Shown in pieces: positions 38,625-48,578 of a DNA stretch of 64,000 nt; the stretch's first letter is position 1, and each line of letters starts with the position of its first letter. Both the position numbers and the translations under genes were made by a program. A model generated the notes under the pieces. It had not been told where the DNA came from, ran no database searches, and saw only the letters and a list, made by a program, of their open reading frames with translations. Source of the stretch: Aquilonibacter sp963820185 (GTDB lineage: Bacteria; Vulcanimicrobiota; Vulcanimicrobiia; Vulcanimicrobiales; Vulcanimicrobiaceae); NCBI GenBank assembly GCA_963820185.1, contig CAWFYV010000002.1, positions 186,001 to 250,000 on the forward strand, written 5' to 3'.

Positions 38625-39027
38625 GCGCAGCCTGTTCGTAGAGGCGTTTCTTCAACCGCACGACTGCGCGCTCGATCGAATCGAGATACGGCAGCATCGC
38701 ACCTTTGATCTTCTTGAGCCGTTCTTCACCGGTGTCGGTGATTGCGTAGATGCGGCGCGAACGTTTGGTCGGGTGATCCCACGTTGCGGTGACAAAGCCA
38801 CGTTCCTCGAGCCGGCGCAGCAACGGATAAATCTTGTTCGTGTTGACGGCGATCAAATCGCCGCAGACCGCTTCGATGCGTTGCATCAACCCGTAACCGT
38901 GATCGGGATGCTCGCGAATCAGATGCAGGAGCAGCACCGGGAAAATCGTCTTGCTCTTGATTGGTCCGCGGATGACGTCGTCGACGCGTCGCGAGGCCGG
39001 GCTCCCCGACACGAGCGGATCACGCAT
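38593..39027 (-). CDS. PadR-family transcriptional regulator
   Basis: 144 residues. The winged-helix core reads 'LLHLIREHPDHGYGLMQRIEAV', 'NTNKIYPLLRRLEERGFVTATWDHPTKRSRRIYAITDTGEERL', the PadR signature, with a short C-terminal helix for dimerisation. PadR proteins repress phenolic-acid or multidrug genes. It sits immediately downstream of the acyl-CoA ligase (eight-base overlap) and probably regulates that operon. A Met is available at 39027; the N-terminal ~25 residues are an unusual extension. Confidence 0.9.
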   Translation of the reverse strand: MRDPLVSGSPASRRVDDVIRGPIKSKTIFPVLLLHLIREHPDHGYGLMQRIEAVCGDLIAVNTNKIYPLLRRLEERGFVTATWDHPTKRSRRIYAITDTGEERLKKIKGAMLPYLDSIERAVVRLKKRLYEQAAHAVSSARSSA

Positions 39028-40817
39028 GCGCGTGTTCGAGCGTTTCGGCGGTGGCGTACACGCGATCGATCTCGTCCGCGTAACGACCCTCGACGACGCG
39101 CCGTTTGATCTTCATCGCCGGAGACAGCTCACCGCCTTCGACCGTGAACTCGCGTGGAACCACAATCACGTATCGAATCTGCTCGTAGCTCGCAAGCTCC
39201 GCGGTCTGTTTGCGCACCTCGACGGAGATGAAACGCTGCACGTCGCCGCGGGTGGCTAGTTCCTCGGCGGTGATGCCGGGCAGATTGAGCTCGACGCGAA
39301 CGAGGTCCCAGTTCGGGCCAATCAACGCGATCGGATACGGGCGTCCGTCGCCAACCACCATCGCCTGTGAAACAAAGACGGAGCGCTTAATCGATGCTTC
39401 AACGCGCGCCGGAGACACGTACTTGCCGGTAGCGGTTTTAAAAACTTCCTTCTTACGATCGGTGATGCGCAGATAGCCGTCGCCGTCGATCTCACCGATG
39501 TCGCCGGTGTGAAACCAGCCGTCCGCAAGTGCGACCGCGGTCGCTTCAGGATCGCGGTAGTAGCCCGTGCATGATGTTGCGGCCACGCGCCAGGATCTCA
39601 CCGTCTTGCGCGATTCGTACTTCGCAGCCGGGGATCGGCCTGCCGACCGCGCCGTAGCGGTTGTCGGATGGACGGCTCACCGTAATAACCGGTGAGGTTT
39701 CGGTCAGACCGTAGCCCTGCATGATCGGCACACCCATCGCAAGGAACGTCATCGCTACGTCGGGGTGCAGCTTTGCGCTACCGCTAGTGAGATATTCAAC
39801 CCGGTCCAGACCGAGCAGCGGGCGCACTTTGTCGAACACAAGCCGTTTCGCAATTGCATACTGCAGCGCCAGCATCGGGCCCGGGTTCGCACCCGCGTTA
39901 CGCGCTTTCATGTAGTCACGCCCAACTCGCAGCGCCCACGGGACGAGCTTGGCTTGCAGCCCGCCATGCTTCATCGCCTTGCCTTCGACCCCCGCCAGTA
40001 GGCGATCGAAGATACGCGGCACGCTGGTCATAAAGCGCGGCCGCACGTCCTGCATGTCGGTGAGCAGGTCGTTGGGATCGTGACAGATGTTGTAGCGCAC
40101 CTTCTCGAGCAAATAAATGTAGATCATCGTGTGCTCGTAAATGTGCGAATAAGGGAGCACCGACAACACGTCCTGACCGGCATGCTCGGATCCCATGCCG
40201 TATTCGAGCGAAGACTGCGCGTCGAAGCCCAAATTGTCGTGCGAGAGCATCACGCCTTTGGGCACGCCGGTCGTTCCCGATGTGTAGATCAACACCGCGA
40301 GGTCATCCGGCTTGAGCACGGCTTCGTACTCGCCCGGCAGTTGCGGATTTGCGGCGCGTACCTCGGCGCCTTTGCGTTCGAATGCAGCAAGCGAATCGTC
40401 GCCGGTGGATTCAAAGACCACGACCTGCGGCAACGGCAGGTTCGCCACGCGCAAGCGTTCGAGTAACGCCGGCGTATCGATGAAGAGCAGTTTCGCTTCG
40501 CTGTGCTTGAGAATGTAGTCGGTAAGATCGAGCGCCTGCGTCGGGTAGATCGGCACGACAACGCAACCCGCGAAGAGCGTCGCGAAATCGCAAATAATCC
40601 AATCGACACTGTCGTGTGCGATCAACGCGACGCGATCGCCATGTTCCAAGCCGGCTGCGCGGATCGCGCAAGCGACTTCAAGCACGCGTTCGAGCACGCG
40701 TTGCGAGGGCGTGGGCGTCCAAGCGCCGTTAACCCGTTCGATAAGTGTGTCGGGGCGAGGGTCCGCCAACGCGCGCCGGATCAGATGCGGCAGCGTCTCT
40801 TTCGGGGGCAGGGACAT
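39020..40817 (-). pseudogene. Long-chain acyl-CoA ligase (FadD15-like), one +1 frameshift
   Basis: Two frames join into one ~598-residue AMP-forming ligase. The P-loop 'YTSGTTGVPKGVMLSH', 'YGLTETSPVITVSRP' and, in the second frame, 'GWFHTGDIGEIDGDGYLRITDRKKEVFKTATGKYVSP' are all conserved. The frame changes at 39564-39566, where GGG replaces GG in 'CACGGCTACTACCGC' on the minus strand; removing one G restores 'NIMHGYYRDPEATAVA'. Such enzymes activate long-chain fatty acids. As with the multicopper oxidase, this is either a fresh null allele or a sequence error. Overlaps the PadR start by eight bases. Confidence 0.88.
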
Positions 40818-40856
40818 GTGGCCCGGTTTTCGCCGGGCGGGGGATTGATCATTCTA

Positions 40857-41453
40857 TCAAAGGTGAAGAAACGGTAGCGCACGATCGAGGCGGCTTCGCG
40901 TCATGCCCGCAACATCGAGCAACTCGTCAAATGTCGCAAAGGCGCCATCGCGCTCGCGAATCTCGACGATACGCGCAGCAACGATCGCGCCGATACCGGG
41001 AACCGATGCAAGCGCCTCTGCCGGCGCAGTGTTCACGTCGACGACTGCATGCGTCTTTGGTGTGCCGGCTCGTGGGGTTCGCGCGCGCTTGGTAGCTGAG
41101 GTAGATCGAGTAGATTGACCAAGCATCGGTACGAGGATCTCGTCGCCATCGCTCGCATGTGCGGCGAGATTGACGCCGGCGGTATCAGCGCCGGCGCGAA
41201 AACCGCCGGCCGCCCGCACTCCATCATCGACGCGTGCGCCCGCGGCGATCGGGTAGAGCCCGGGTCGCACGACCGCCCCGACCACATACACGAGTATCCG
41301 GCTCGATGCCGGAGACGAGTTCGGCCGGGCGTGACGCGGTGACGCGGCGGCAGCCGGCTGCGCATTCACGACCGCTGGCGGGTGCGGTGCCGGGTGCCAG
41401 ATCGCGAGCGCAACCAGCCCCGCGACGCTCACAACGATCAGCACTCGGAACAT
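40857..41453 (-). CDS. comEA: ComEA-type DNA-binding competence protein
   Basis: 198 residues from the ATG at 41453; further upstream in-frame ATGs lack a membrane start. A transmembrane helix (residues 2-19, 'FRVLIVVSVAGLVALAIW') is followed by a Pro/Ala linker, an SLBB domain ('RILVYVVGAVVRPGLYPI', 'VRAAGGFRAGADT') and a C-terminal helix-hairpin-helix pair ('VDVNTAPAEALASVPGIGAIVAARIVEIRERDG'). ComEA receives DNA at the membrane for uptake by ComEC. comEC lies 5 kb away with leuS and others between. Confidence 0.93.
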   Translation of the reverse strand: MFRVLIVVSVAGLVALAIWHPAPHPPAVVNAQPAAAASPRHARPNSSPASSRILVYVVGAVVRPGLYPIAAGARVDDGVRAAGGFRAGADTAGVNLAAHASDGDEILVPMLGQSTRSTSATKRARTPRAGTPKTHAVVDVNTAPAEALASVPGIGAIVAARIVEIRERDGAFATFDELLDVAGMTRSRLDRALPFLHL

Positions 41454-41528
41454 CGCGTCGTCCTTCACGCCAAATGCTGCGACCGGCAAAGGGGCCGCGC
41501 CGCGAGCCGTCCCATTACCATCGTCTCT

Positions 41529-44000
41529 ATGGCCGAGTCCTACGATTTCCGCGGCATCGAACGCGCCTGGCAAGAACGCTGGGAGCGCGAGGGCATCTAT
41601 CGCACGCGCGATGATGATTCGCGCCCAAAATACTACACGATGGAGATGCTGCCGTATCCGTCGGGCGATCTTCACGTCGGTCATGCCAAGAACTACACGC
41701 TCGGTGACGCGATTGCGCGCACGATGCGCATGCTCGGCTACAACGTGCTGCACCCAATGGGCTGGGACGCGTTCGGTTTGCCGGCGGAGAACGCGGCAAT
41801 TCAGCGCGGCATCGATCCGGCGACGTGGACCGCTTCGAACATCGAGAACATGCGCCGGCAGATTCGGCTGATGGGCACGAGCTATGATTGGACGCGCGAG
41901 ATCGCCACGTGTCTGCCCGACTACTACCGCTGGAATCAGTGGCTATTTTTGCGCCTCTACGAACATGGACTTGCATACAAGCGCGAGGCGCCGGTCAATT
42001 GGTGTCCGCACGACCAAACGGTGCTCGCCAACGAACAGGTGATCGACGGACGCTGTTGGCGTTGTGGTCACCTGGTCGAGCGTCGCAATCTCTCGCAGTG
42101 GTTCTTGAAGATCACTGACTACGCCGAACGCCTGCTCAACGAACTCGACCGCATGGACGGCTGGCCGGAGCGCACGCGCACCGCGCAGCGCAATTGGATC
42201 GGCCGCAGCGAGGGCGTAGAGTTCGCGTGGGCGATCGACGGGCTCGACGCGCACGTCGTGCTCTTTACGACACGCATCGACACCGTGTACGGCGCGACGT
42301 ATATTGCGATTGCTCCCGAACATCCGGTCGTCGAGCACATCAAGACGAGGGTCTCGTCGAAACATGTTGCAGAGATAGAACGTTTTGCAGAAAGTTTGCG
42401 CTCGAAATCCGAACTCGAGCGTACGAGTCTGATGGAGAAAGAAGGCGTCTTCACCGGTGCTTATGCGGTCAACCCGCTCTCGCACGAGCGCGTGCCGATC
42501 TTCGTCGCTAACTATGTACTCGCGGAATACGGCACCGGCGCCGTCGGCGGCGTGCCGGCGCACGACGAACGTGATTTCGCATTTGCAAAAAAATATGGCT
42601 TGCCGATCGTCCAAGTCATCGTGCCCCCAGGCGAGGAAGTCACTGCACCGCTCGAGGCACCCTACTGCGAAGACGGCCGGTTGATTGCAAGCGACGACTA
42701 TAGCGGCATGTCGAGCGCGCGTGCGCGCATCGCGCTTGCCGAGCGCGTCGCCGCCATGGGCATCGGGAAGACGCGAATCAACTATCGCTTCCGTGATTGG
42801 TTGGTATCGCGACAGCGCTACTGGGGTACGCCGATACCGATCGTGTACTGCGAACGCTGCGGCGAAGTGCCAGTGCCGGATGACCAGCTGCCGATCTTGC
42901 TGCCGCCCGACGTACCGATCACCGGCGAAGGCTCGCCGCTCGCGCGCGACCCCGCGTTCATCAACACGACCTGCCCGAAATGCGGCGAGCCGGCGCGCCG
43001 CGAGAGCGACACGATGGACACGTTCTTCGAGTCTTCGTGGTACTTTCTGCGCTACCTCGACCCGCGCAACACGCACGCGCCTTGGGATACCGGCATTGCC
43101 AAGCACTGGATGAACGTCGATCAGTACATCGGCGGCGCGGAACACACGGTACTGCACTTGCTTTACTCGCGCTTCTTTTATAAGTTCTTCCACGACCGAG
43201 GCTGGGTGGGCAGACGCGACGAGCCTTTTGAGCGTCTCTTCCATCAGGGCATGGTGCTCTATAACAACGAGAAGATGTCGAAGTCGCGCGGCAACGTGAT
43301 CGGCATCGATGAGACGGCCGATACGAACGGCGTCGATGCGATGCGGCTCTTCTTGCTCTACGTTACGCCGCCAGAGGATACGAGCAACTGGACCGATGAG
43401 GGCATCAGCGGACGCGTACGCTTTCTCAACCGCGTGTGGCGCGCATGCGAGCCGCATCTCGAGGGCGCGCGTAGCGTGTCGCCGCGCAAGCTGCCACCGA
43501 TGGAAACGCCGCAGGAGCGTACGTTAGTCCGCGCCGTCCATATCGTTGCGAAGTCAGGCATCGACGAAGTCTCGTCGCGCCGTTTCCACTTCAATACGAC
43601 GATCGCCAAGCTCGATGAGCTGGTCAATGCGATGACCACCTTTGCGGACATGGCATCGCCGGCGTATCGCTACGCCGTGCACGCGCTGCCGCTGCTGATC
43701 GCACCCTATGCGCCACACATTGCCGATGAGCTGTGGTCGCGGATGGGCCACAGTCAATCGGTGCACCTCGAGCGGGTCCTCGAACCGGACGATGAAGCGC
43801 TCGCCGTCGACGAGATCACGCTGGTCGTGCAGGTTAATGGAAAGATCCGTGCGCGCATCACCGCGACGCCGGGGATCGGCGAGACCGAGGCAATCGAGCT
43901 TGCGCTGCTCGATCCGCACGTTCAAGCGCACATCGACGGCAAAACCATCCGCAAGCAGGTTTACGTTCCGGGCAAACTGGTGAATCTTGTCGTAGGATGA
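41529..44000 (+). CDS. leuS: Leucyl-tRNA synthetase
   Basis: 823 residues from the ATG at 41529. Class I signatures: HIGH motif 'HVGH' at residues 49-52 and KMSKS at 582-586. A zinc-ribbon ('CPHDQTVLANEQVIDGRCWRCG') and the CP1 editing domain (~220-420, with 'TTRIDTVYGATYIAIAPEH') are present. It charges tRNA-Leu. It overlaps the next gene by four bases (ATGA). Family length is normal for bacterial LeuS. Confidence 0.98.
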   Translation: MAESYDFRGIERAWQERWEREGIYRTRDDDSRPKYYTMEMLPYPSGDLHVGHAKNYTLGDAIARTMRMLGYNVLHPMGWDAFGLPAENAAIQRGIDPATWTASNIENMRRQIRLMGTSYDWTREIATCLPDYYRWNQWLFLRLYEHGLAYKREAPVNWCPHDQTVLANEQVIDGRCWRCGHLVERRNLSQWFLKITDYAERLLNELDRMDGWPERTRTAQRNWIGRSEGVEFAWAIDGLDAHVVLFTTRIDTVYGATYIAIAPEHPVVEHIKTRVSSKHVAEIERFAESLRSKSELERTSLMEKEGVFTGAYAVNPLSHERVPIFVANYVLAEYGTGAVGGVPAHDERDFAFAKKYGLPIVQVIVPPGEEVTAPLEAPYCEDGRLIASDDYSGMSSARARIALAERVAAMGIGKTRINYRFRDWLVSRQRYWGTPIPIVYCERCGEVPVPDDQLPILLPPDVPITGEGSPLARDPAFINTTCPKCGEPARRESDTMDTFFESSWYFLRYLDPRNTHAPWDTGIAKHWMNVDQYIGGAEHTVLHLLYSRFFYKFFHDRGWVGRRDEPFERLFHQGMVLYNNEKMSKSRGNVIGIDETADTNGVDAMRLFLLYVTPPEDTSNWTDEGISGRVRFLNRVWRACEPHLEGARSVSPRKLPPMETPQERTLVRAVHIVAKSGIDEVSSRRFHFNTTIAKLDELVNAMTTFADMASPAYRYAVHALPLLIAPYAPHIADELWSRMGHSQSVHLERVLEPDDEALAVDEITLVVQVNGKIRARITATPGIGETEAIELALLDPHVQAHIDGKTIRKQVYVPGKLVNLVVG

Positions 44001-45235
44001 ATGACGCTGCGCCGATCGAAGCTCGAGCGTGTGTGGTCGGCGGCGGGCCGGCCGGAATCATGCTCGGCTTTCTGCTCGCGCGTGCCGGCTACTCAGTCGT
44101 CGTCCTCGAGAAGCACGAAGATTTTTTGCGCGATTTCCGCGGCGACACCGTCCATCCGTCGACGATGACGGTGCTCGACGAACTTGGTCTTCTCGACGAA
44201 TTCCTCAAGCGTCCGCATAGCGAGATCGTGGAAATCTCGGGACATGTCGGCGAGGACACGATCACAATCGGCGATTTTAGCCACGTGCCGGCCAAGACGA
44301 AATTTCTCGGCATCATGCCGCAATGGGACTTTCTGAACTTTCTTTCCGAGAAGGCGCGGGCCTATTCAGGCTTTCGCTTGCTCATGCGAACGGAAGGCAA
44401 GGATCTCATCCGCGAGCAGGGTCGTATTGTCGGCGTACAGGCGCAGGGACCAGACGGTCCACTCGCCATTCGCGCCGATGTGGTCGTGGCATGCGATGGC
44501 CGCTCGTCGACGCTGCGCGATGCATCGGCAATGACGCCGCGCGACCTCGGTGCCCCGATGGACGTGCTCTGGATGCGCCTGCCAAAACACGCGACCGATC
44601 AAAATGCGGCGCTTGGATTCGTCGGTGCGGGTTCGGTGCTCGTGCTCATCGACCGCGACGATTACTGGCAGTGCGGATACGTGATCGCAAAGGGCAGCGC
44701 CGACCAGGTGCGCTCGCGCGGCCTCGATGCGTTTCGGGATGAACTTGCTCGGACCGCGCCGGTGATCGCCGATCGTGTCGACGAGATCAAGAGTTGGGAC
44801 GACGTCAAACTGCTTTCCGTTGCTGTGAACCGTTTGGATCGTTGGTATCTCACCGGATTACTCTTCATCGGAGATGCCGCGCATGCAATGTCACCCATCG
44901 GTGGCGTAGGTATCAACCTTGCGATCCAAGACGCGGTCGCAACCGCGAACATGCTCTCCGCGGCGCTCGCGCGGCCGGGCCCGGTCGGCGACGAGACGCT
45001 CGCTGCCGTGCAGCGCCGCCGGGCCTTTCCAACGGTCATGACGCAGGGCGTGCAGGTGCTCATCCAGCGCAACATCATTGCCAACGTGTTGCGCTCGCAC
45101 GCGCCGCCCAAACACGCGCCGGCGATTCTGCGGTTTCTCGCCTCGATCAAGATCTTACGGCGGATTCCGGCGTATCTGGTCGGCATCGGTTTCCGCCCCG
45201 AACACGTTAGTCTTACGCGGGCACCATCGCCTTGA
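43997..45235 (+). CDS. FAD-dependent monooxygenase (PHBH/UbiH-type fold)
   Basis: 412 residues, start overlapping the leuS stop. FAD-binding dinucleotide motif 'VVGGGPAGIMLGFLLARAG' near residues 13-31, 'RGDTVHPSTM' as in hydroxybenzoate hydroxylases, and the second FAD motif 'LLFIGDAAHAMSPIGGVGINLAIQDA'. Members hydroxylate aromatic compounds or quinone precursors using NAD(P)H and O2. The substrate is not predictable. It follows leuS without an obvious functional link. The 3' end overlaps the convergent epimerase by 23 bases. Confidence 0.9.
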   Translation: MNDAAPIEARACVVGGGPAGIMLGFLLARAGYSVVVLEKHEDFLRDFRGDTVHPSTMTVLDELGLLDEFLKRPHSEIVEISGHVGEDTITIGDFSHVPAKTKFLGIMPQWDFLNFLSEKARAYSGFRLLMRTEGKDLIREQGRIVGVQAQGPDGPLAIRADVVVACDGRSSTLRDASAMTPRDLGAPMDVLWMRLPKHATDQNAALGFVGAGSVLVLIDRDDYWQCGYVIAKGSADQVRSRGLDAFRDELARTAPVIADRVDEIKSWDDVKLLSVAVNRLDRWYLTGLLFIGDAAHAMSPIGGVGINLAIQDAVATANMLSAALARPGPVGDETLAAVQRRRAFPTVMTQGVQVLIQRNIIANVLRSHAPPKHAPAILRFLASIKILRRIPAYLVGIGFRPEHVSLTRAPSP

Positions 45236-46145
45236 AATAGTCATATGTCGCACGCATGCCGTCGATGAGCTTGGTCTGCGCTTTCCAGCCAAGCTCTTTT
45301 TTCGCCAATGCGGCGTCGAACTGTGCGTCGCGTGCGTCGCCGGCGCGTTTGGGACCGTTGGTGACCGGCGCTTCGAACCCGCTGATCTCGACCAATGCGC
45401 GATAGATATCGTTCACGCTGGTTCGGATGCCCGTGCCGATCGCATAGCATTGGCCGGCGCCTTTATCGAGCGCTAGCAGGTTGAGGTTCGCAATGTCCTT
45501 GACGTAGACGTAGTCGCGCGTCTGCTCGCCGTCCCAATCGATGCGGACGCCCTCATGCTTGAGGAACTTCCCGATAAAGATCGAGACCACGCCGGCTTCA
45601 CCGTTTGGATCCTGCCGCGGGCCGTAGACGTTACCGTAACGCAGCGCCGTAAAGTCGAGCCCCTTTTCCTTTTTATAGAAGCGCAAATAGTGCTCGGTCA
45701 CCATCTTCGTGATGCCGTAGGGCGACTCGGGACGCTGCGGCGTCAGTTCGCTCATCGGAAGATGGTCGGGCGTGCCATAGGTCGCGCCGCTCGAAGCGAA
45801 GATCACTTTCTTGACGCCCGTTTTGACGCTCGCATCCAAGACATTCAACATGCCGAGCACGTTGACGTCGGCATCGTACTTCGGATCGCGCGAAGAGATC
45901 GCAACCGAATGCTGCGCCGCGTGGTGGCTGACGATCTGCGGCTTGAACTCTTGGAAGATCCGCATGACGCCTTCGTCGCGGATGTCCATGTGGAGGAAGC
46001 TCGCGCGCTCGGGAACGTTGATGCGGCGGCCGCCGCCATGTTCCCACAACGAATCCAGCACGAGCACGTCATGACCCGCGGCCAGATACGCGTCGACGAT
46101 GTGGGATCCGATGAAGCCGGCCCCGCCGGTCACGATGATACGCAC
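45213..46145 (-). CDS. NAD-dependent sugar-nucleotide epimerase/dehydratase (GalE-like)
   Basis: 310 residues from the GTG at 46145, preferred to the ATG at 46172 because AAGGA lies eight bases before the GTG and the Rossmann fold begins 'RIIVTGGAGFIGSHIVDAYL'. Extended SDR signatures: GxxGxxG (Gly7-Gly13), the 'SSGATYG' serine site and 'YGITK' catalytic Tyr/Lys. It resembles UDP-glucose 4-epimerase. Divergent from comEC with 54 bases between. Likely supplies surface sugar precursors. Confidence 0.9.
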   Translation of the reverse strand: MRIIVTGGAGFIGSHIVDAYLAAGHDVLVLDSLWEHGGGRRINVPERASFLHMDIRDEGVMRIFQEFKPQIVSHHAAQHSVAISSRDPKYDADVNVLGMLNVLDASVKTGVKKVIFASSGATYGTPDHLPMSELTPQRPESPYGITKMVTEHYLRFYKKEKGLDFTALRYGNVYGPRQDPNGEAGVVSIFIGKFLKHEGVRIDWDGEQTRDYVYVKDIANLNLLALDKGAGQCYAIGTGIRTSVNDIYRALVEISGFEAPVTNGPKRAGDARDAQFDAALAKKELGWKAQTKLIDGMRATYDYFKAMVPA

Positions 46146-46199
46146 GGCTGTTTTCCTTACACGACTTGTCATGGCCGCGCACCGACGCAGAGGCCGCGG

Positions 46200-48578
46200 A
46201 TGATAACAGGGTACACCTCGGCTCGCGTGCTTCGCGTAGCCGTCCTAGCCGCCCTCGTCGTCCTCGCATTCATTTTTTCTTGGTGGCGCGAACATACGGT
46301 CGCACCCGTGCTCGAGTCTCGACTGACGCGCTGGCGTGGGACCGTTCTCGATGCGCGCAGCGGCGATACGGGCACGCGGACGTATACGTTTGCAATAGAC
46401 GGCGGCCCCCTGGCGCTCGTTTCGTTGCCCGATCAAGTTGCGAGCGGGACGCTTGCGATTGTGCGCGGACGCCTCGAGCCGCTCGATTTGGTACGCAATC
46501 CTGGCGAGACGAGCGAGCGTGTCATAGAGAGCGAGCATGGCATCCGCGCGCGCATCGAGCATGCAACGCTGCTTGCAACGCTCGGAGTTGACAACGCGTG
46601 GCGCGCTCGGCTAGCGCGACTTCGTGCAAATGCACACGCTGCGCTGCGATTGCGTCTAGGTGAACCCGCCGCGTCGATCGTTGCGGGCGAGCTGTGGGGC
46701 GAACGCGCACAGCTCCCGCCCGATCTGCGCGCAGAGTTTCAAGAGACGGGCACGGTGCATGTACTCGTTACGGCTGGGTTGCACGTTGGACTCGTCGCAC
46801 TGGTTGTGGCGTGGTGCTGCGCGCAACTGCGCGTTCCGCGTGCAGCCGGGTGCGCGGCGGGGATCGTGGCAGTTTGGGCCTTTGCTGCCTTTAGCGGCCT
46901 CGAATTGCCTGCGCTGCGCGCCGCGACGATGGCGACGTGTGCGCTTGCGGCACGGGCATGCGGCCGGGCCGCGTTTTCTTGGAACACGCTGACGATAGCT
47001 GCAGCAGTCGTGATCGCCGCGATCCCGGGCAGTCTCGTATCGCCGTCGTTTTGGCTTTCATTCTGTTGCGTCGGAGCGATATTTGCGCTCGCAAATGGCA
47101 TCGACGAACTGCTGCGGCCGCGCGTACGATTGCCCCAGCGTGCCCGAGAAGCGCTGGTGCTTACAACCGCGACGCAACTCGGGACATGGCCTATTACCGC
47201 GGCGATCTTCCTCCAATGGTCGAGCTACGCATTGCTCGCGAATCTCGCCGTCGTACCCTGCGTGCCGCTCACGATGATCCTAGGAGCAGCGCAGCTTGCC
47301 CTCGACGCGTGGGCACCGCTCGCACAAGCGTGCGCAAACCTCAACGGCTGGATTATCGCTTGGATCGTCGGCGTCGTGCGCACCCTCGGCGCCGTGCCGG
47401 GTTCCACAGTCGTGATGACGCCCGCGCCGCTTTGGTGCATTGCGTTGTACGAAGCCGCCTTGCTCGCCGCCGTCCCGCTGATTCGCCGCGGCGCGGCGAC
47501 GCTTGCGTTGACCCTCGTGCTGACGGCAACATCGCTCGTGGTTTGGCCGCCCCAATCGTTCGCATTGCGTCTACGCATCACCGTGCTCGACGTAGGGCAA
47601 GCGGACGCGATCGTCATTGAGACCCCCGCACACCACACGATCCTGGTCGATGCAGGCGGCCGTCTCGAGCGCGGCCCGCAGGGCGAGGACTCCAGTGCCG
47701 AACGCGTCGGCGAGCGCATCGTCGTGCCGTTTCTCTTACGCCAAGGCATCCACCAGCTCGATGCGCTAATCGTCAGCCACCCACATGGCGATCACGTCGC
47801 GGGTTGTGCCCCAGTTTTGCGAAAATTGCGTGTAGCAGAGATTGCCGACAGCGGACAAACCTACGGTGGTCACGCGTATCACGATTGTCTAGACACCGCG
47901 CACGCGGACGGGGTGTCGATCGTGTATCCACGAGCAGGTGATATGTGGCATACGGATGACGGCATCACTTTGCGCTTCATCGGACCGTCGCTGCCGTTTA
48001 TCGGCGGGAAAAACGCGATCAACGACAACTCGATTGCTTTCATCCTGCAATATAAACAGTTTCGTATGCTTTTCACTGGGGACGCGGGCAGCGCCGCGGA
48101 ACGGCGATTCCTAGACGAAGGCATCGATCTGCATGCCGATGTGTTGAAAGTCGGCCATCACGGTTCGGCCTACGGCTCGTCTGTGGAATTCATTGCTTCA
48201 GTGCATCCGCGGTACGCGGTCATCTCGGTGGGCCGACATAACCTTTTCGGTCACCCGGCGCCGTCCACGATCGAAACACTGCGAAGCTCCGGCGCCATCG
48301 TGTTCCGGACTGATGAAAATGCGGGGGTTACGATAATCACGAACGGCGCCAGTAACCCTACCGTGGAAAAAGAAATGGGGGGTCGAAGGTTTGCCGAAAG
48401 ATGCGAGAGTGCCTCATCGAAACTGGATTATTGCAGTCGTACTGATTTTTTTTGCGGCCGTCGCATGCGTGGAGGCGATGCCTGCTCGAGCCCTGTGGAG
48501 CCGCTACGTAACAGGCGGCGTGGAGGGATCGAGAATCTACCAAGGCGTCATCATCTTCGGCGTCTTGCATCTCGATAA
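46200..48578 (+). CDS. comEC: DNA-uptake channel ComEC/Rec2
   Basis: 792 residues from the ATG at 46200 (AGAGG six bases upstream); in-frame ATGs further upstream lie antisense to the epimerase. The N-terminus has membrane helices and an OB-like segment, then the competence domain with ~8 helices, and from ~residue 445 the metallo-beta-lactamase domain ('DVGQADAIVIETP', 'SHPHGDHVAG', 'KVGHHGSAYGSS', 'RHNLFGHPAPS'). It brings single-stranded DNA across the membrane. Its tail overlaps the next gene by 188 bases, and the residues after 'GVTIITNGA' look non-natural, so an indel near 48370 may have moved the stop. Confidence 0.93.
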   Translation: MITGYTSARVLRVAVLAALVVLAFIFSWWREHTVAPVLESRLTRWRGTVLDARSGDTGTRTYTFAIDGGPLALVSLPDQVASGTLAIVRGRLEPLDLVRNPGETSERVIESEHGIRARIEHATLLATLGVDNAWRARLARLRANAHAALRLRLGEPAASIVAGELWGERAQLPPDLRAEFQETGTVHVLVTAGLHVGLVALVVAWCCAQLRVPRAAGCAAGIVAVWAFAAFSGLELPALRAATMATCALAARACGRAAFSWNTLTIAAAVVIAAIPGSLVSPSFWLSFCCVGAIFALANGIDELLRPRVRLPQRAREALVLTTATQLGTWPITAAIFLQWSSYALLANLAVVPCVPLTMILGAAQLALDAWAPLAQACANLNGWIIAWIVGVVRTLGAVPGSTVVMTPAPLWCIALYEAALLAAVPLIRRGAATLALTLVLTATSLVVWPPQSFALRLRITVLDVGQADAIVIETPAHHTILVDAGGRLERGPQGEDSSAERVGERIVVPFLLRQGIHQLDALIVSHPHGDHVAGCAPVLRKLRVAEIADSGQTYGGHAYHDCLDTAHADGVSIVYPRAGDMWHTDDGITLRFIGPSLPFIGGKNAINDNSIAFILQYKQFRMLFTGDAGSAAERRFLDEGIDLHADVLKVGHHGSAYGSSVEFIASVHPRYAVISVGRHNLFGHPAPSTIETLRSSGAIVFRTDENAGVTIITNGASNPTVEKEMGGRRFAERCESASSKLDYCSRTDFFCGRRMRGGDACSSPVEPLRNRRRGGIENLPRRHHLRRLASR

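Noticed and set aside
45555..46199. Extended ComEC N-terminus
   Set aside because: This part is antisense to the epimerase; a ribosome site precedes 46200.
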